Below are positions 1 to 7,545 of a stretch of DNA of 29,495 bases, in pieces (position 1 is the stretch's first letter; the number at the start of each line of letters is the position of its first letter). Both the position numbers and the translations under genes were made by a program. This DNA is from a virus. Below the pieces are notes generated by a model, which did no database searches, was not told the DNA's origin, and saw only the letters and a program-made list of their open reading frames with translations. Location: positions 1-29,495 of IMG/VR virus record IMGVR_UViG_3300042569_000113; one strand, written 5' to 3'.

Positions 1-1
1 T

Positions 2-631
2 ACTTTTGCAAACACGGGTGGTAATATTACTGCAAGGATTGACCTTGTAAATACGGGAGACCAATACATATACGCTTACGGTGCACAACTCGAAGCGGGT
101 TCCTACGCCACTTCATACATACCAACAACCTCTGCAAGTGTAACACGCAACGCAGATGTTATTTCAAAGACTGGTATTAGTTCGCTTATAGGACAAACAG
201 AGGGTACTTTGTTTGTTGAAGGAAGTGCAATTTCAACTGGTTCAAGTAGTGGATTAGGGGATAGTGTTTATTTATTTGCAATCAGCGACAACACAATAAG
301 CAATCAAATATCAGTTCGTTTATATCCGTTTGATGGTGTATATTACATTCAAGTCCGAAGCGGAGGTTCAGCAATCGCATTTACTTCATACACCCCAACA
401 TCATTAGGTCAAAATGTAAAAATTGCAATCGGTTATAAAACGAATGACTTTGCTTTTTATGTTAATGGTGTTCAAATTGCAACATCATCAAGCGGAAGTG
501 TTCCAGCTTTAAATAGTGTAAATATTGGTCAATTTGGTGGTGTTCTTGATGGAATAGGAAATATTAAAGCCGCAGCCCTTTGGAAAACACGCCTTACAAA
601 TACTCAACTCGCACAACTTACAACTATTTAA
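2..631 (+). CDS. Tail fibre/receptor-binding protein, C-terminal part (5' truncated by window edge)
   Basis: The open frame enters from the window edge at base 2 and runs to a TAA at 629-631. The first part carries a motif (AYGAQLEAGSYATSYIPT, then SVTRNAD) typical of modular phage tail-fibre proteins just before a concanavalin/LamG-like beta-sandwich. The remaining 140 or so residues are rich in Ser, Gly, Thr and Asn with alternating beta strands (for example FAFYVNGVQIATSSSG), as in LamG domains that bind glycans. It probably forms the distal receptor-binding part of the fibre. The gene starting at 28767 has the same kind of module and is cut by the other window end, so the two may be one gene. 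No start codon is visible. Family confidence is good; receptor specificity cannot be inferred. Confidence 0.75.
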   Translation, partial: TFANTGGNITARIDLVNTGDQYIYAYGAQLEAGSYATSYIPTTSASVTRNADVISKTGISSLIGQTEGTLFVEGSAISTGSSSGLGDSVYLFAISDNTISNQISVRLYPFDGVYYIQVRSGGSAIAFTSYTPTSLGQNVKIAIGYKTNDFAFYVNGVQIATSSSGSVPALNSVNIGQFGGVLDGIGNIKAAALWKTRLTNTQLAQLTTI

Positions 632-632
632 T

Positions 633-995
633 ATGAATATCTTTAAACTTACTTACACAGACAAAGCGGCAGCGGTTGCCGACTTAAAAGCTAAAGGCAT
701 TCTTGTAGAGGTGGAGTTCAACGGAGAAAAACACGAAGCATACGGAAGCGGAGTGCAAGCAGTTGTTGAAATTGGGTTGATTATGGTAACCCCACCCGAA
801 ATGGATGGAATGGAAATAGTAACCCCACCAGTTTACGCTGACGGTTACCACTATGACGTAATGAGTTCCGAGACATACGACTTCGGGGCAAACTTGGTAG
901 AACCAAAGAACCCGAAACACGCATTTGCTGGACACGCCGTTACAGAAGAATTCCCTTACACACCGCAATTTTTAGAGAATGGCGTACAAGAATAA
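633..995 (+). CDS. Small tail-fibre-associated protein, possible fibre chaperone
   Basis: This 120-residue protein starts one base after the fibre stop codon and so is probably co-translated with it. It begins MNIFKLTYTDKAAAVADLKAKGI, an alpha/beta pattern ending in an acidic, Pro-containing C-terminal half (NPKHAFAGHAVTEEF). Genes of this size directly behind a fibre gene often encode fibre assembly chaperones or small baseplate parts; no specific family was recognised. Its end overlaps the next gene by 17 bases. Codon use (mixed GAT/GAC, many GGA) resembles the fibre gene more than the rest of the genome, suggesting the two travelled together. Confidence 0.6.
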   Translation: MNIFKLTYTDKAAAVADLKAKGILVEVEFNGEKHEAYGSGVQAVVEIGLIMVTPPEMDGMEIVTPPVYADGYHYDVMSSETYDFGANLVEPKNPKHAFAGHAVTEEFPYTPQFLENGVQE

Positions 996-1410
996 CGGCG
1001 TTTTCAACGTCAAATATAAAACCCGTAATAAGATAGCTAAAACGCTTAAGCAAATTATTGCCAGCGAAGCGCTTATAGATACTGGTAGCCTTTACGATAG
1101 TATTCGTATTAACGCGCAGATACCAGCGCTAGGCGAACTAGAAATTCAAATTCTAGCTATGTACTATTTCGGGTATCTAAACAATGGTACGGTTAATATG
1201 GTTAAGTTTGACTTATGTAAAAAGCTTACAGAAGCCCTAGCCGCTAACGGAACTACAGCAGAAATATTCGAGCAATACACGGAATGGATGGCGCAACGCT
1301 ATCCTATCTTACAAGTGGCTACAATTCTAGGGGAAAAGCGTAGTTTGATTTATACCTTTGAGCCTATCGGCGGAAACTTTGAATGGCCGCTAGAGTTTAC
1401 TGGAGTCTAG
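979..1410 (+). CDS. HK97 gp10-like tail completion / head-tail joining protein
   Basis: A 143-residue protein with the pattern IDTGSLYDSIRI around residues 34-45, matching the D-T-G-x-L-x-x-S-I signature of the HK97 gp10-like family. That family sits at the head-tail interface or tail end and helps complete the tail. An N-terminal basic helix (KYKTRNKIAKTLKQIIASEAL) precedes the motif, as is usual. Start ATG 979 lies inside the end of the upstream gene, implying translational coupling. Its 3' end overlaps the minus-strand gene's 3' end by 21 bases (1390-1410), a tail-to-tail arrangement without room for a separate terminator. The family call rests mainly on this one motif. Confidence 0.55.
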   Translation: MAYKNNGVFNVKYKTRNKIAKTLKQIIASEALIDTGSLYDSIRINAQIPALGELEIQILAMYYFGYLNNGTVNMVKFDLCKKLTEALAANGTTAEIFEQYTEWMAQRYPILQVATILGEKRSLIYTFEPIGGNFEWPLEFTGV

Positions 1411-2172
1411 ATAGCCCATTTCTTTACGCATAGCTAACATATTAAATACAAAGATTAAGGGCAGTTCACCGACTGCCTTTACTTTTGTTATGTCGCCTTC
1501 TGTTAAGTCAAATAGTAGGCTTTCCCAGCCCCACTTGCGGGCCTTTTTACTTTGTTCACGTTCTTTAAGTTCGGCTTTATATTCTTCTATGCTGTCAAAA
1601 TCTTTGGAGTTAATGGGTTCTTCGTCGTTTATGTCGTCAGAATTAAACAAGTTTTCGTATTTCTTCATAAACTCGTCCCTATACTTTAGGTATTCGGGGA
1701 TAATGCCGTAAACTTCTGTAACATTTACTTCTTCAAAGTCTTCTTGTCTGTCGAATGGGCTAAATATATACGGCTCAAAGTGTACATTTAGCCACTTGTC
1801 TAGTTCTGTACGCCGCCAAAACACGGAAACTATATGCGTAATATGTTTTAAGTAGTCGTTTTGTAGGAAATATTCAAGGTCTATAAACTCGTCTAGCGTT
1901 AGTTTCTTGAATGGTTTTAGTATGTAGGTCTGTTCGTCTATAGATAGTTCACTATACAGCCCCTTTTTAGGCTCATTCAGCACCCACTTAACAGACTTAA
2001 ATAGCTTACTTACTTCTTCTAGTTCTAGGTCTTCTAGTTGTTCGGTAGGTATGTCTGCCAATATAGCTAGGGTTTCTAGCTGTGTGTTAAAGAACCCGCC
2101 AACTTCGGATAGCTGGCGTAGTTCCTTAAACTGGTATAGCTTAACTTCGTGCCAGCTACTCGGTAGGTTCAT
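1390..2172 (-). CDS. Putative tail assembly chaperone-like protein B (paralogue of the neighbour)
   Basis: A 260-residue acidic, mostly helical protein on the minus strand. It opens with LPSSWHEVKLYQFKELRQL, a small helical domain usual in Bacteroidota phage proteins annotated as tail assembly chaperones or unknown virion proteins. It shares layout with the protein upstream of it: an opening domain, an LF motif near residue 57, a FWRRTEL block answering FKRTDL in the neighbour, then PEYL answering VPYL. Its ATG overlaps the end of the upstream gene by 17 bases in another frame. A charged Glu/Asp/Lys stretch (about residues 175-215) separates a C-terminal helical segment. Only two genes in the window are on this strand. 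The chaperone role is an inference; a structural role is also possible. Confidence 0.5.
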   Translation of the reverse strand: MNLPSSWHEVKLYQFKELRQLSEVGGFFNTQLETLAILADIPTEQLEDLELEEVSKLFKSVKWVLNEPKKGLYSELSIDEQTYILKPFKKLTLDEFIDLEYFLQNDYLKHITHIVSVFWRRTELDKWLNVHFEPYIFSPFDRQEDFEEVNVTEVYGIIPEYLKYRDEFMKKYENLFNSDDINDEEPINSKDFDSIEEYKAELKEREQSKKARKWGWESLLFDLTEGDITKVKAVGELPLIFVFNMLAMRKEMGYLDSSKL

Positions 2173-2695
2173 TCAGTTGCTCTACTTGTTTGTTAATTGT
2201 TTCAGCTACAGCCACCAAGTAAGGGACTGCAACTTCGGCTGGCATTTCACGTATAATTTTTGCCTTAAACTTTACGTGAGCGTCGGTGTAGTGTTCTGTT
2301 TTGGTTAGGTCCGTGCGTTTGAACAGCACCGCTAACACTTCGGAAATGTAGCCTTTGTGTTTATGAAATAAAATCTTTTCTATTAGCTTCGTGTCGCGGG
2401 CTGTTAGTTTCCATTCTTCGTTGTAAGCTTGGTAGGTGTAGCCGTCGTTTTCGAAACGCTTTAACAAAACACCTTCTGGACTTTTAGCCGTGTTAAAAAG
2501 ACGGATATATTCTTTAAAGTCTTCAAAGTCTACGTCTTCAATTTCTTCTGGTAGACCCATATACTTAAACACTTCTAGATGTTTTTCTACGTGGTCTAGC
2601 TTTTCGTTAGCGTGAATTTCTGTAATGTCTTCGAATTGCTGTATAGTCAACTCGCTTAATTCGTTGGGTATTTCCCGTCCTAAAATAGTTACCAT
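2156..2695 (-). CDS. Putative tail assembly chaperone-like protein A
   Basis: A 179-residue acidic protein, first gene of the two-gene minus-strand unit. It begins MVTILGREIPNELSELTIQQF and then holds helices, a FKRTDL block (about residue 125) and an EVAVPYLVAVAET helix near the end. These blocks appear in the same order in the downstream gene, so the two look like a diverged tandem duplication. A minus-strand TATATTTG box lies 17 bases before the ATG. Tail chaperones of siphoviruses often come as two products from overlapping frames upstream of the tape measure; here the pair overlaps by 17 bases but lies far from the tape measure and on the opposite strand. The function remains an inference. 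Confidence 0.5.
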   Translation of the reverse strand: MVTILGREIPNELSELTIQQFEDITEIHANEKLDHVEKHLEVFKYMGLPEEIEDVDFEDFKEYIRLFNTAKSPEGVLLKRFENDGYTYQAYNEEWKLTARDTKLIEKILFHKHKGYISEVLAVLFKRTDLTKTEHYTDAHVKFKAKIIREMPAEVAVPYLVAVAETINKQVEQLNEPTE

Positions 2696-2704
2696 AGTTA
2701 TTAA

Positions 2705-2737
2705 TTTTTGAACAAATATAGACTTTTTTTAATATCG
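2705..2737 (+). promoter_or_regulatory. Plus-strand promoter for head genes (TTTTTG-N19-TAATATCG)
   Basis: TTTTTG at 2705-2710, a 19-base spacer and TAATATCG at 2730-2737 match the Bacteroidetes -33/-7 layout except for two bases in the -7 box. The box ends only two bases before the ATG at 2740, so transcription would begin at or within the start codon. The same start-proximal sequence recurs at 5350, 21629, 25896 and 28389. Confidence 0.5.
2713..2720 (-). promoter_or_regulatory. Minus-strand promoter -7 box (TATATTTG) for the chaperone-like pair
   Basis: Read on the minus strand, 2720-2713 is TATATTTG, a perfect match to the Bacteroidetes TAnnTTTG box, with the ATG of the 2695 gene 17 bases further on. 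No clear TTG was seen at the expected -33 spacing, so strength is uncertain. The box lies inside the spacer of the plus-strand promoter at 2705-2737. Confidence 0.5.
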
Positions 2738-2739
2738 TT

Positions 2740-3717
2740 ATGGTTAATGATTTACCTATTTACAAAATTACAATAGACCCCGAATATTCAGACGGGGAAA
2801 ATTTAGGTATCGAACAAATTGCGTTCACGTCGAACCCAGCTATTAAAGTTAAGGGTATGGCGTTTGAGAATGTAGCCAAACGTTTCTTTTCCGACGAACT
2901 TAAATATAGAGTAACGGCGCCCGCTATGATTCCTATGGAAATCTACAGACGCGACGACGAAGCTGGCGAGTACTACGTACAATTCGAAGAAGAAACTATC
3001 GAACAAATACACGTTAAGTTTATGCAAGACTTGCAGAACAAAAACGTTTTTAACCTAGAACACGACCAAGCTAAAGAAGTACCCGCGTACATTCTCGAAG
3101 CGTGGATAGTGGAAAACCCAACCCAAGATAAAGCCTTTACTACTTACGGAATTGAAGTACCGAAAGGAACGTTAATGCTCACAGCCCAAGTAACGGACAA
3201 AGAGTATTATAACGAACTAGTAAAAAACGAGCAGCTAGGCTTTTCTATTGAGGGCTTCTTGGGAATGAAATTAAGTAAACATATAAAACAAAATAGTATG
3301 AATTTCCCAGACGGAGAACACCTTATCGAAGGTAAAATCTACGTGGTTAAAGACGGCCAAGTAGTAGAAATTAAAGAAGTCGAAAAAGAAGAAGTAGAAC
3401 TAGCAGAAGTAACTGAAGAAGTTACAGAAGAAGTAGCACTCGAAGACACTAGCGTAACAGAAGAAGAAGTAGTCGAAGAAGAAGTAGCTACAGAAATGGC
3501 TGTAGACCCAACTGCAGACGCCGAAGCTATTAAAGCTATCGTTATGCCTATTATCGAAGAACAAGTTAACGCTATTATCGGAATGGTTGCAGACTTGAAA
3601 AACCAAATCGAAGAACTCGGCGTAGCTAAAGAAGAAGTAGAAGACGAACTCGAAATGAAGGACGTAAAAATGTCGGCTTTCGACAAGTTTAAAGCGTTTC
3701 GCGCATCAAACAAGTAA
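2740..3717 (+). CDS. Prohead protease (XkdF-like) fused to a scaffold domain
   Basis: A 325-residue two-part protein. Residues 1-180 resemble the XkdF-type serine protease family (Peptidase_S78-related): NLEHDQ around His108 and GFSIEGF around Ser169 are the likely catalytic His and Ser, with YILEAWIV and GTLMLTAQV between them. Residues about 205-255 form an extremely acidic Glu/Val run, followed by a helical coiled-coil (residues 265-310) and a basic end, as expected for a capsid scaffold. The protease would mature the prohead and digest the scaffold. It directly precedes the major capsid gene, the usual order. It opens the plus-strand head operon behind its own start-proximal promoter-like sequence. 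Large reverse-frame ORFs opposite the acidic run come from the GAA-rich composition. Confidence 0.8.
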   Translation: MVNDLPIYKITIDPEYSDGENLGIEQIAFTSNPAIKVKGMAFENVAKRFFSDELKYRVTAPAMIPMEIYRRDDEAGEYYVQFEEETIEQIHVKFMQDLQNKNVFNLEHDQAKEVPAYILEAWIVENPTQDKAFTTYGIEVPKGTLMLTAQVTDKEYYNELVKNEQLGFSIEGFLGMKLSKHIKQNSMNFPDGEHLIEGKIYVVKDGQVVEIKEVEKEEVELAEVTEEVTEEVALEDTSVTEEEVVEEEVATEMAVDPTADAEAIKAIVMPIIEEQVNAIIGMVADLKNQIEELGVAKEEVEDELEMKDVKMSAFDKFKAFRASNK

Positions 3718-3747
3718 CAAAATAAAAACAAAATAAAAACCAACACA

Positions 3748-4677
3748 ATGATTAGAAACCTAAAATTTGACTTGGACGTAGACACAAACGCGTTGTTATG
3801 TCCTAACCCAGATGAGTTTTATTCAAAAGCTTATTTAACAGAAGACATCGCAGACAACTACCGTACTTTACCAGGTATTAAGTCAGCTACTAAATTAGCT
3901 AACGTTACTTTCGGTAACATTCTTGCGCCGTCTACTTGTAACTTTTCTGCACCTACAGACAACCTAGATGCAGTTGACATTGACGTTTGTGCGCTTTCAG
4001 CTATGGCTCAAATCTGTCAGTTCGACCTAGAGCAATCATTCTTGGCATTACAAATGTCACAAGGTTCTAACGGCGACTTTACTGTAGCTTCTTTTATGTC
4101 TTACTACTGGACAGAAATGGCGGCACGTATCGGTAACGACCTAGAGTTAATCCGTTGGCAAGGCGACACAACAAGCGAAGACGCAGTTCTTGGCCTTTGT
4201 GACGGTTACATTAAAAGACTTTGTGCCGACAACGCTGTAAACGGTTTGTATTCTGGTGCTATTACGTCTTCTAACGTATTGGCTCAAATGACTGCAGTAC
4301 TTCAAGCTAGCCCAGCGGCTGTTCAAGCTAAACGTGCTGACCTTCGTTTGTTCGTTTCTTCTGACGTATTCGTTAACTACCAAATTGCAGCGGCTTCTGG
4401 TAACACTTTAACTTATGTTACTGCACCTTTAGCACCTACATTCTTGGGTATTAAAATCGTTCTTGCAGAAGGTATGCCAACTAGCACTATGGTTCTTGCG
4501 CTTAAGACAGACCTTATCTACGCATTTGACGCAGAAGGCGACGCTAAAGCTTTGAAAGCTGTTAACCTTTCTGATTCAGTTGCAGAGCCGTACATCCGTA
4601 CACGTGCTAACTTGAAAGCTGGTTTCCACTACACGAACCCAGACCAAATTGTTATGTATAACGTTTGCTTTGACTAA
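3748..4677 (+). CDS. Major capsid protein (HK97 fold expected)
   Basis: A 309-residue protein placed between the protease/scaffold and the tail tube gene and followed at once by a strong terminator. Visible features fit Bacteroidota-phage capsid proteins: an N-terminal arm, a long Ala/Met-rich helix (around SYYWTEMAARIGNDLELIRWQGD, residues 113-135, the HK97 spine helix), a P-domain sheet region and a C-terminal block (PYIRTRANLKAGFHYTNPDQIVMYN). Codon use is strongly biased to GCT, GTA, GTT and AAC, as expected for the most abundant virion protein. There are several cysteines (for example ALLCPNP, DVCALS, ICQF), unusual for a capsid protein. No separate decoration protein is obvious. Confidence 0.8.
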   Translation: MIRNLKFDLDVDTNALLCPNPDEFYSKAYLTEDIADNYRTLPGIKSATKLANVTFGNILAPSTCNFSAPTDNLDAVDIDVCALSAMAQICQFDLEQSFLALQMSQGSNGDFTVASFMSYYWTEMAARIGNDLELIRWQGDTTSEDAVLGLCDGYIKRLCADNAVNGLYSGAITSSNVLAQMTAVLQASPAAVQAKRADLRLFVSSDVFVNYQIAAASGNTLTYVTAPLAPTFLGIKIVLAEGMPTSTMVLALKTDLIYAFDAEGDAKALKAVNLSDSVAEPYIRTRANLKAGFHYTNPDQIVMYNVCFD

Positions 4678-4704
4678 TCGTTAACTGCAATTTAAAAACA
4701 TACG

Positions 4705-4732
4705 GGGCGGCCATAAAACGCCGCCCTTTTTT
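4705..4732 (+). terminator. Rho-independent terminator after major capsid gene
   Basis: GGGCGGC at 4705-4711 pairs perfectly with GCCGCCC at 4720-4726 across an 8-base loop, followed by a six-base T run. It lies 27 bases past the capsid stop codon and probably limits read-through, making capsid mRNA a separate abundant species. Confidence 0.85.
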
Positions 4733-4754
4733 ATAACACTTAAATTTAAAAGAT

Positions 4755-5270
4755 ATGGCTTGCGCTACATTAGAAGAAATCTTAAAAAGCTGTGACAACA
4801 ACAGCGGCGGTATCTATACCTTGTTAGTTAACCAACAAGATAACATTACTGCAATTACAACTAACGAAACTGGTACGAACTGGGAGGTAACCGCTATTAC
4901 TCATTCTTCGCCTTACGTTGCTTTAGAGTTTAAACGTAATACTTCTAGCTACACAGAAGATGGTACTATTGACCTAGTAAACGGTTCTAGCTACGTTACT
5001 CAAACTATTAACTTAATGTTTCACAGACGCGAACAAGAAAAAAGCCGCGCTATTAAAGTATTAGGCGCTGGCCAACAATACTTGAACGCGGTTGTAGGCG
5101 ACGCAAACGGCAAATATTGGTATTTCCCATACTTGCAAGTTTCAGCTTACGGCGAAGGTTCGGGAACAACTCGCGCGGACGGCTCGAAGTATTCGCTTAC
5201 TTTGGTTGCTGAAAACGAAACTTTGGCTTACGAAGTAGACCCTACAATTATTGCTGGTCTTACTGTTTAA
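4755..5270 (+). CDS. Major tail tube protein
   Basis: A 171-residue beta-rich protein located just after the capsid terminator. It has the arrangement common in Bacteroidota siphovirus tube proteins: a short N-terminal Cys-containing helix (MACATLEEILKSCDNNSGGI), alternating beta strands (NWEVTAITHSSPYVALEF), a central INLMFHRREQEKSRAIKVL helix-strand unit, and a C-terminal SKYSLTLVAENETLAYEV strand pair. Such proteins stack as hexamers to form the tail tube. It is bracketed by terminators at 4705 and 5298, so it may be expressed as a single-gene transcript, consistent with high copy number. The call relies on position and general sequence character. Confidence 0.65.
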   Translation: MACATLEEILKSCDNNSGGIYTLLVNQQDNITAITTNETGTNWEVTAITHSSPYVALEFKRNTSSYTEDGTIDLVNGSSYVTQTINLMFHRREQEKSRAIKVLGAGQQYLNAVVGDANGKYWYFPYLQVSAYGEGSGTTRADGSKYSLTLVAENETLAYEVDPTIIAGLTV

Positions 5271-5297
5271 GAAGCCCCTATTTATTCGAATAACACT

Positions 5298-5320
5298 AGC
5301 CCCCTACTTAAGGGGGTTTT
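5298..5320 (+). terminator. Rho-independent terminator after tail tube gene
   Basis: CCCCCT at 5300-5305 pairs with AGGGGG at 5311-5316 across a five-base loop and is followed by four T. It sits directly upstream of the promoter-like sequence at 5324-5357. Confidence 0.75.
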
Positions 5321-5323
5321 GTG

Positions 5324-5357
5324 TTTTTGAACGTTAAGCTTTTAAAACTTAATATTG
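5324..5357 (+). promoter_or_regulatory. Start-proximal promoter-like sequence (TTTTTG-N20-TAATATTG)
   Basis: TTTTTG at 5324-5329 and TAATATTG at 5350-5357 are separated by 20 bases, and the latter ends two bases before the ATG at 5360. The arrangement repeats that at 2705-2737, including a shared TTTTTGAAC. It starts a new transcription unit immediately after the tail tube terminator. Confidence 0.5.
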
Positions 5358-5359
5358 TT

Positions 5360-5710
5360 ATGATTTACATTGATAAAGGGCAACTTAACACCTTTGCTTT
5401 AACGCTTACGGAAGTTACTACACTAGTAGACCCCTTTTATTTATTTGTATTTGAGGGCGAATATAACACCGCTGTAGAGCCTATCTTTTGGGTTGGCGAA
5501 GATACGAGTAGTTGGCCTACCAGATACAACCTATTCACGCTAGAAGAAGGCGTAGACGTAGAACTAATTAAAGGGCAATACACGTACAGCGTTTTTGAAA
5601 GCGCAGACCCTATAACTATAGACGAAAACACGAACACAGAAGGACTTAATTTAATAGAAGAAGGGCGTTTAGTTGTAGCTGGCGCTTCTGTTTCTTCAAT
5701 ATACGACTAA
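5360..5710 (+). CDS. Small structural protein of unknown function
   Basis: A 116-residue acidic, beta-rich protein (MIYIDKGQLNTFALTLTEVT; later YLFVFEGEYNTAVEPIFWVG). ATG 5360 was chosen over an in-frame GTG at 5321 because ATG directly follows the TAATATTGTT sequence that precedes four other structural genes, and because the GTG lies inside the upstream promoter and terminator. It lies three bases before the portal gene. Proteins of this size and pattern occur beside portal genes in Bacteroidota phages, with unknown function; a decoration or stopper protein would fit. No catalytic motif is visible. Confidence 0.65.
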   Translation: MIYIDKGQLNTFALTLTEVTTLVDPFYLFVFEGEYNTAVEPIFWVGEDTSSWPTRYNLFTLEEGVDVELIKGQYTYSVFESADPITIDENTNTEGLNLIEEGRLVVAGASVSSIYD

Positions 5711-5713
5711 CAA

Positions 5714-6991
5714 ATGGGAATTTTTGACAGATTTAAACAACCGAAAACAGAAGTAATAGAAGGCTACCAGTCTTTTAGTACGCCTTTTGGTAAAATAGGA
5801 CGTGGCGACTTGTCACTCCCTTACGTAAACGGACGCTATCAAATTGCGGGTTACGTTCCTTTCGGACAAGACAACCTTTACCCAGAAATTCTTAACCAGA
5901 TTTACTTTACTTCGCCATTACACGGGGCTATCGTAGACTTTAAAGTTAACGCTACTATCGGTGCGGGCTACGAACTAAAGACGGACAAGCTAACACCAGA
6001 CGAAAAGCTAGCGCTTTACACTTGGGAAAAGAAAATGAGGCTTTCAAAGTCTGTAAAGGCCGTAACCAAACAGCTAGTAATGCACCACCGCGTTTACTTT
6101 AAGCTGTATTTTGACGAAAAAGGAAAGGTAAAAACTATCGAAAACGTAAGCCCAGAAAAAGTACGTATTAACAATAAAAAAGACCGTTACTATTTATGCG
6201 ACGACTGGGCATCTAGAATTGACGTAGAAGAAGTTAAGCCTTACCACCCGCTAAATACTGACAAATGCCAGCTTTGGGCCTATGAGTTACCTAGTATCGG
6301 ACAAGATTATTACCCATTACCACAGTATTCAAGTGCGTTAAACTTTGCTTTCTTGTCTGGCGAACTTTCCTACTTTGCAAAGTCGAACATTCAGAACTCT
6401 ATTTTCCCGTCTTTTGCTATGCTTTTTCCTAAACGCCCACAAAGCGAAGAAGAAAAGAAAGTACTACGCGACACTATCGACAGAATGAAAGGAGCGGCTA
6501 ACGCTGGTAAAGGTGTTGCATTTTTTGCAAATAGTCAAGACCAGTTACCAAAGATTGAAAGCATACCAACGAACCAAAACGACAAGCTTTTTCAAGAAGC
6601 TAGCGGCTTAAACACGGAGCAAATTTGTTTTGCACATACTATTGACCCTATCTTATTAGGTGTTCGTACAGCGGGCTCTTTGGGTAATGGTTCGGACATT
6701 AAACAAGCCTACATTATCTTTGAAAAGAACGTTGTAATTCCTTTACGCGAACAAGTAGCCGAAATTTTCCAAGAATTGCTAAATATTTGCCGTTTAAGCG
6801 CAGAATTTCATATTCGTAATTTTCAGATTATTAACGACGCTATTGTAGAACGCGACGAGAAAATTTTAAAGGTAGTAGATGCCTTAAATAGTTTAGAAGC
6901 TAGTATAGCGCAAAAAGTTATTGAGCAAATGACACCTAACGAGTTACGCGCTTTGGCTAGTTTACCACCTTTAAACACGCCCGCACAATGA
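5714..6991 (+). CDS. Portal protein
   Basis: A 425-residue protein with portal-family features: MGIFDRFK N-terminus, a beta-rich wing region (FKVNATIGAGYELKTDKLTP; VYFKLYFDEKGKVKTIENVS), a central helical stem region, and the crown-proximal segment TEQICFAHTIDPILLGV followed by GNGSDIKQAYIIFEKNVVIPL and a C-terminal helix. The last motif block resembles the part of phage portals that lists admissible portal positions and precedes the clip helices. Twelve copies would form the DNA entry and exit channel at one capsid vertex. The stop overlaps the next ATG by four bases. It lies unusually far from the terminase genes (20025-21607), which sit on the other side of the replication module. Confidence 0.8.
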   Translation: MGIFDRFKQPKTEVIEGYQSFSTPFGKIGRGDLSLPYVNGRYQIAGYVPFGQDNLYPEILNQIYFTSPLHGAIVDFKVNATIGAGYELKTDKLTPDEKLALYTWEKKMRLSKSVKAVTKQLVMHHRVYFKLYFDEKGKVKTIENVSPEKVRINNKKDRYYLCDDWASRIDVEEVKPYHPLNTDKCQLWAYELPSIGQDYYPLPQYSSALNFAFLSGELSYFAKSNIQNSIFPSFAMLFPKRPQSEEEKKVLRDTIDRMKGAANAGKGVAFFANSQDQLPKIESIPTNQNDKLFQEASGLNTEQICFAHTIDPILLGVRTAGSLGNGSDIKQAYIIFEKNVVIPLREQVAEIFQELLNICRLSAEFHIRNFQIINDAIVERDEKILKVVDALNSLEASIAQKVIEQMTPNELRALASLPPLNTPAQ

Positions 6992-7545
6992 TTTATTTTA
7001 TAACTGAAACCTACTTAAAAACGAACACGCCTATTACTGCAAATGTAGACGTAACAGACGTAACGCCGTACATTAAAACGCAGTCAGACTTACGCGTGCA
7101 ACCTATTCTAGGTTCTGTATTCTATAACTATATGCTAGACGCGTACAATACGCAGACGCTAACTAACGACGAAGAAGACCTAGTTAAATTTATTCAGCCA
7201 GTTGTAGCGTGGCGTTCGGCAGAAGATGCAGTATTCGGGTTATCTTACCAACTTAAGAACAAAGGTCTACAAACGCAGTTCGGCGACTACTCGGGTAGCG
7301 TTAGCCGTGCAGAAGTAGCTTTCGGAATGGAACACTACGCACAAAAAGCTAGTTTCTTTGAGGCCCGCTTAATTAAATGGTTGCTAGCTAATAAAAATCT
7401 ATTTCCGTTATTTACTAGTAAGGAAAACCGCGACACAGATTTACGCCCACAGATTGAAGCGTGCGACTGCGTAGGTACTTGTTACGGACGTTGTGGCCAG
7501 CGCTATAATGACAACGGTTATAATAACGCTATAATGGTTTTCTAA
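6988..7545 (+). CDS. Head-tail connector/adaptor-like protein (DUF6712-like)
   Basis: A 185-residue protein beginning MIYFITETYLKTNTPITANV and containing TPYIKTQSDLRVQPILGSVFYNYML, the layout of a small helical adaptor family found directly behind portals of Bacteroidota phages (DUF6712-like, by recall). It probably sits beneath the portal as a neck adaptor. The middle (EDLVKFIQPVVAWRSAEDAVFGL) forms amphipathic helices. The C-terminal tail is odd: CDCVGTCYGRCGQ packs four cysteines in ten residues, which could bind a metal ion or form disulfides. It overlaps the portal gene by four bases and the holin start by one base. Confidence 0.6.
   Translation: MIYFITETYLKTNTPITANVDVTDVTPYIKTQSDLRVQPILGSVFYNYMLDAYNTQTLTNDEEDLVKFIQPVVAWRSAEDAVFGLSYQLKNKGLQTQFGDYSGSVSRAEVAFGMEHYAQKASFFEARLIKWLLANKNLFPLFTSKENRDTDLRPQIEACDCVGTCYGRCGQRYNDNGYNNAIMVF

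Noticed and set aside
3339-3785. Long reverse-frame ORF of 148 codons opposite the protease/scaffold gene
   Set aside because: It is rich in Ser/Thr because it reads the complement of GAA-rich acidic codons; it has no motif and overlaps two clear plus-strand genes.
5321-5359. In-frame GTG start at 5321 for the small structural gene
   Set aside because: It lies within a promoter and just after a terminator; ATG 5360 fits the five-gene TAATATTGTTATG pattern.
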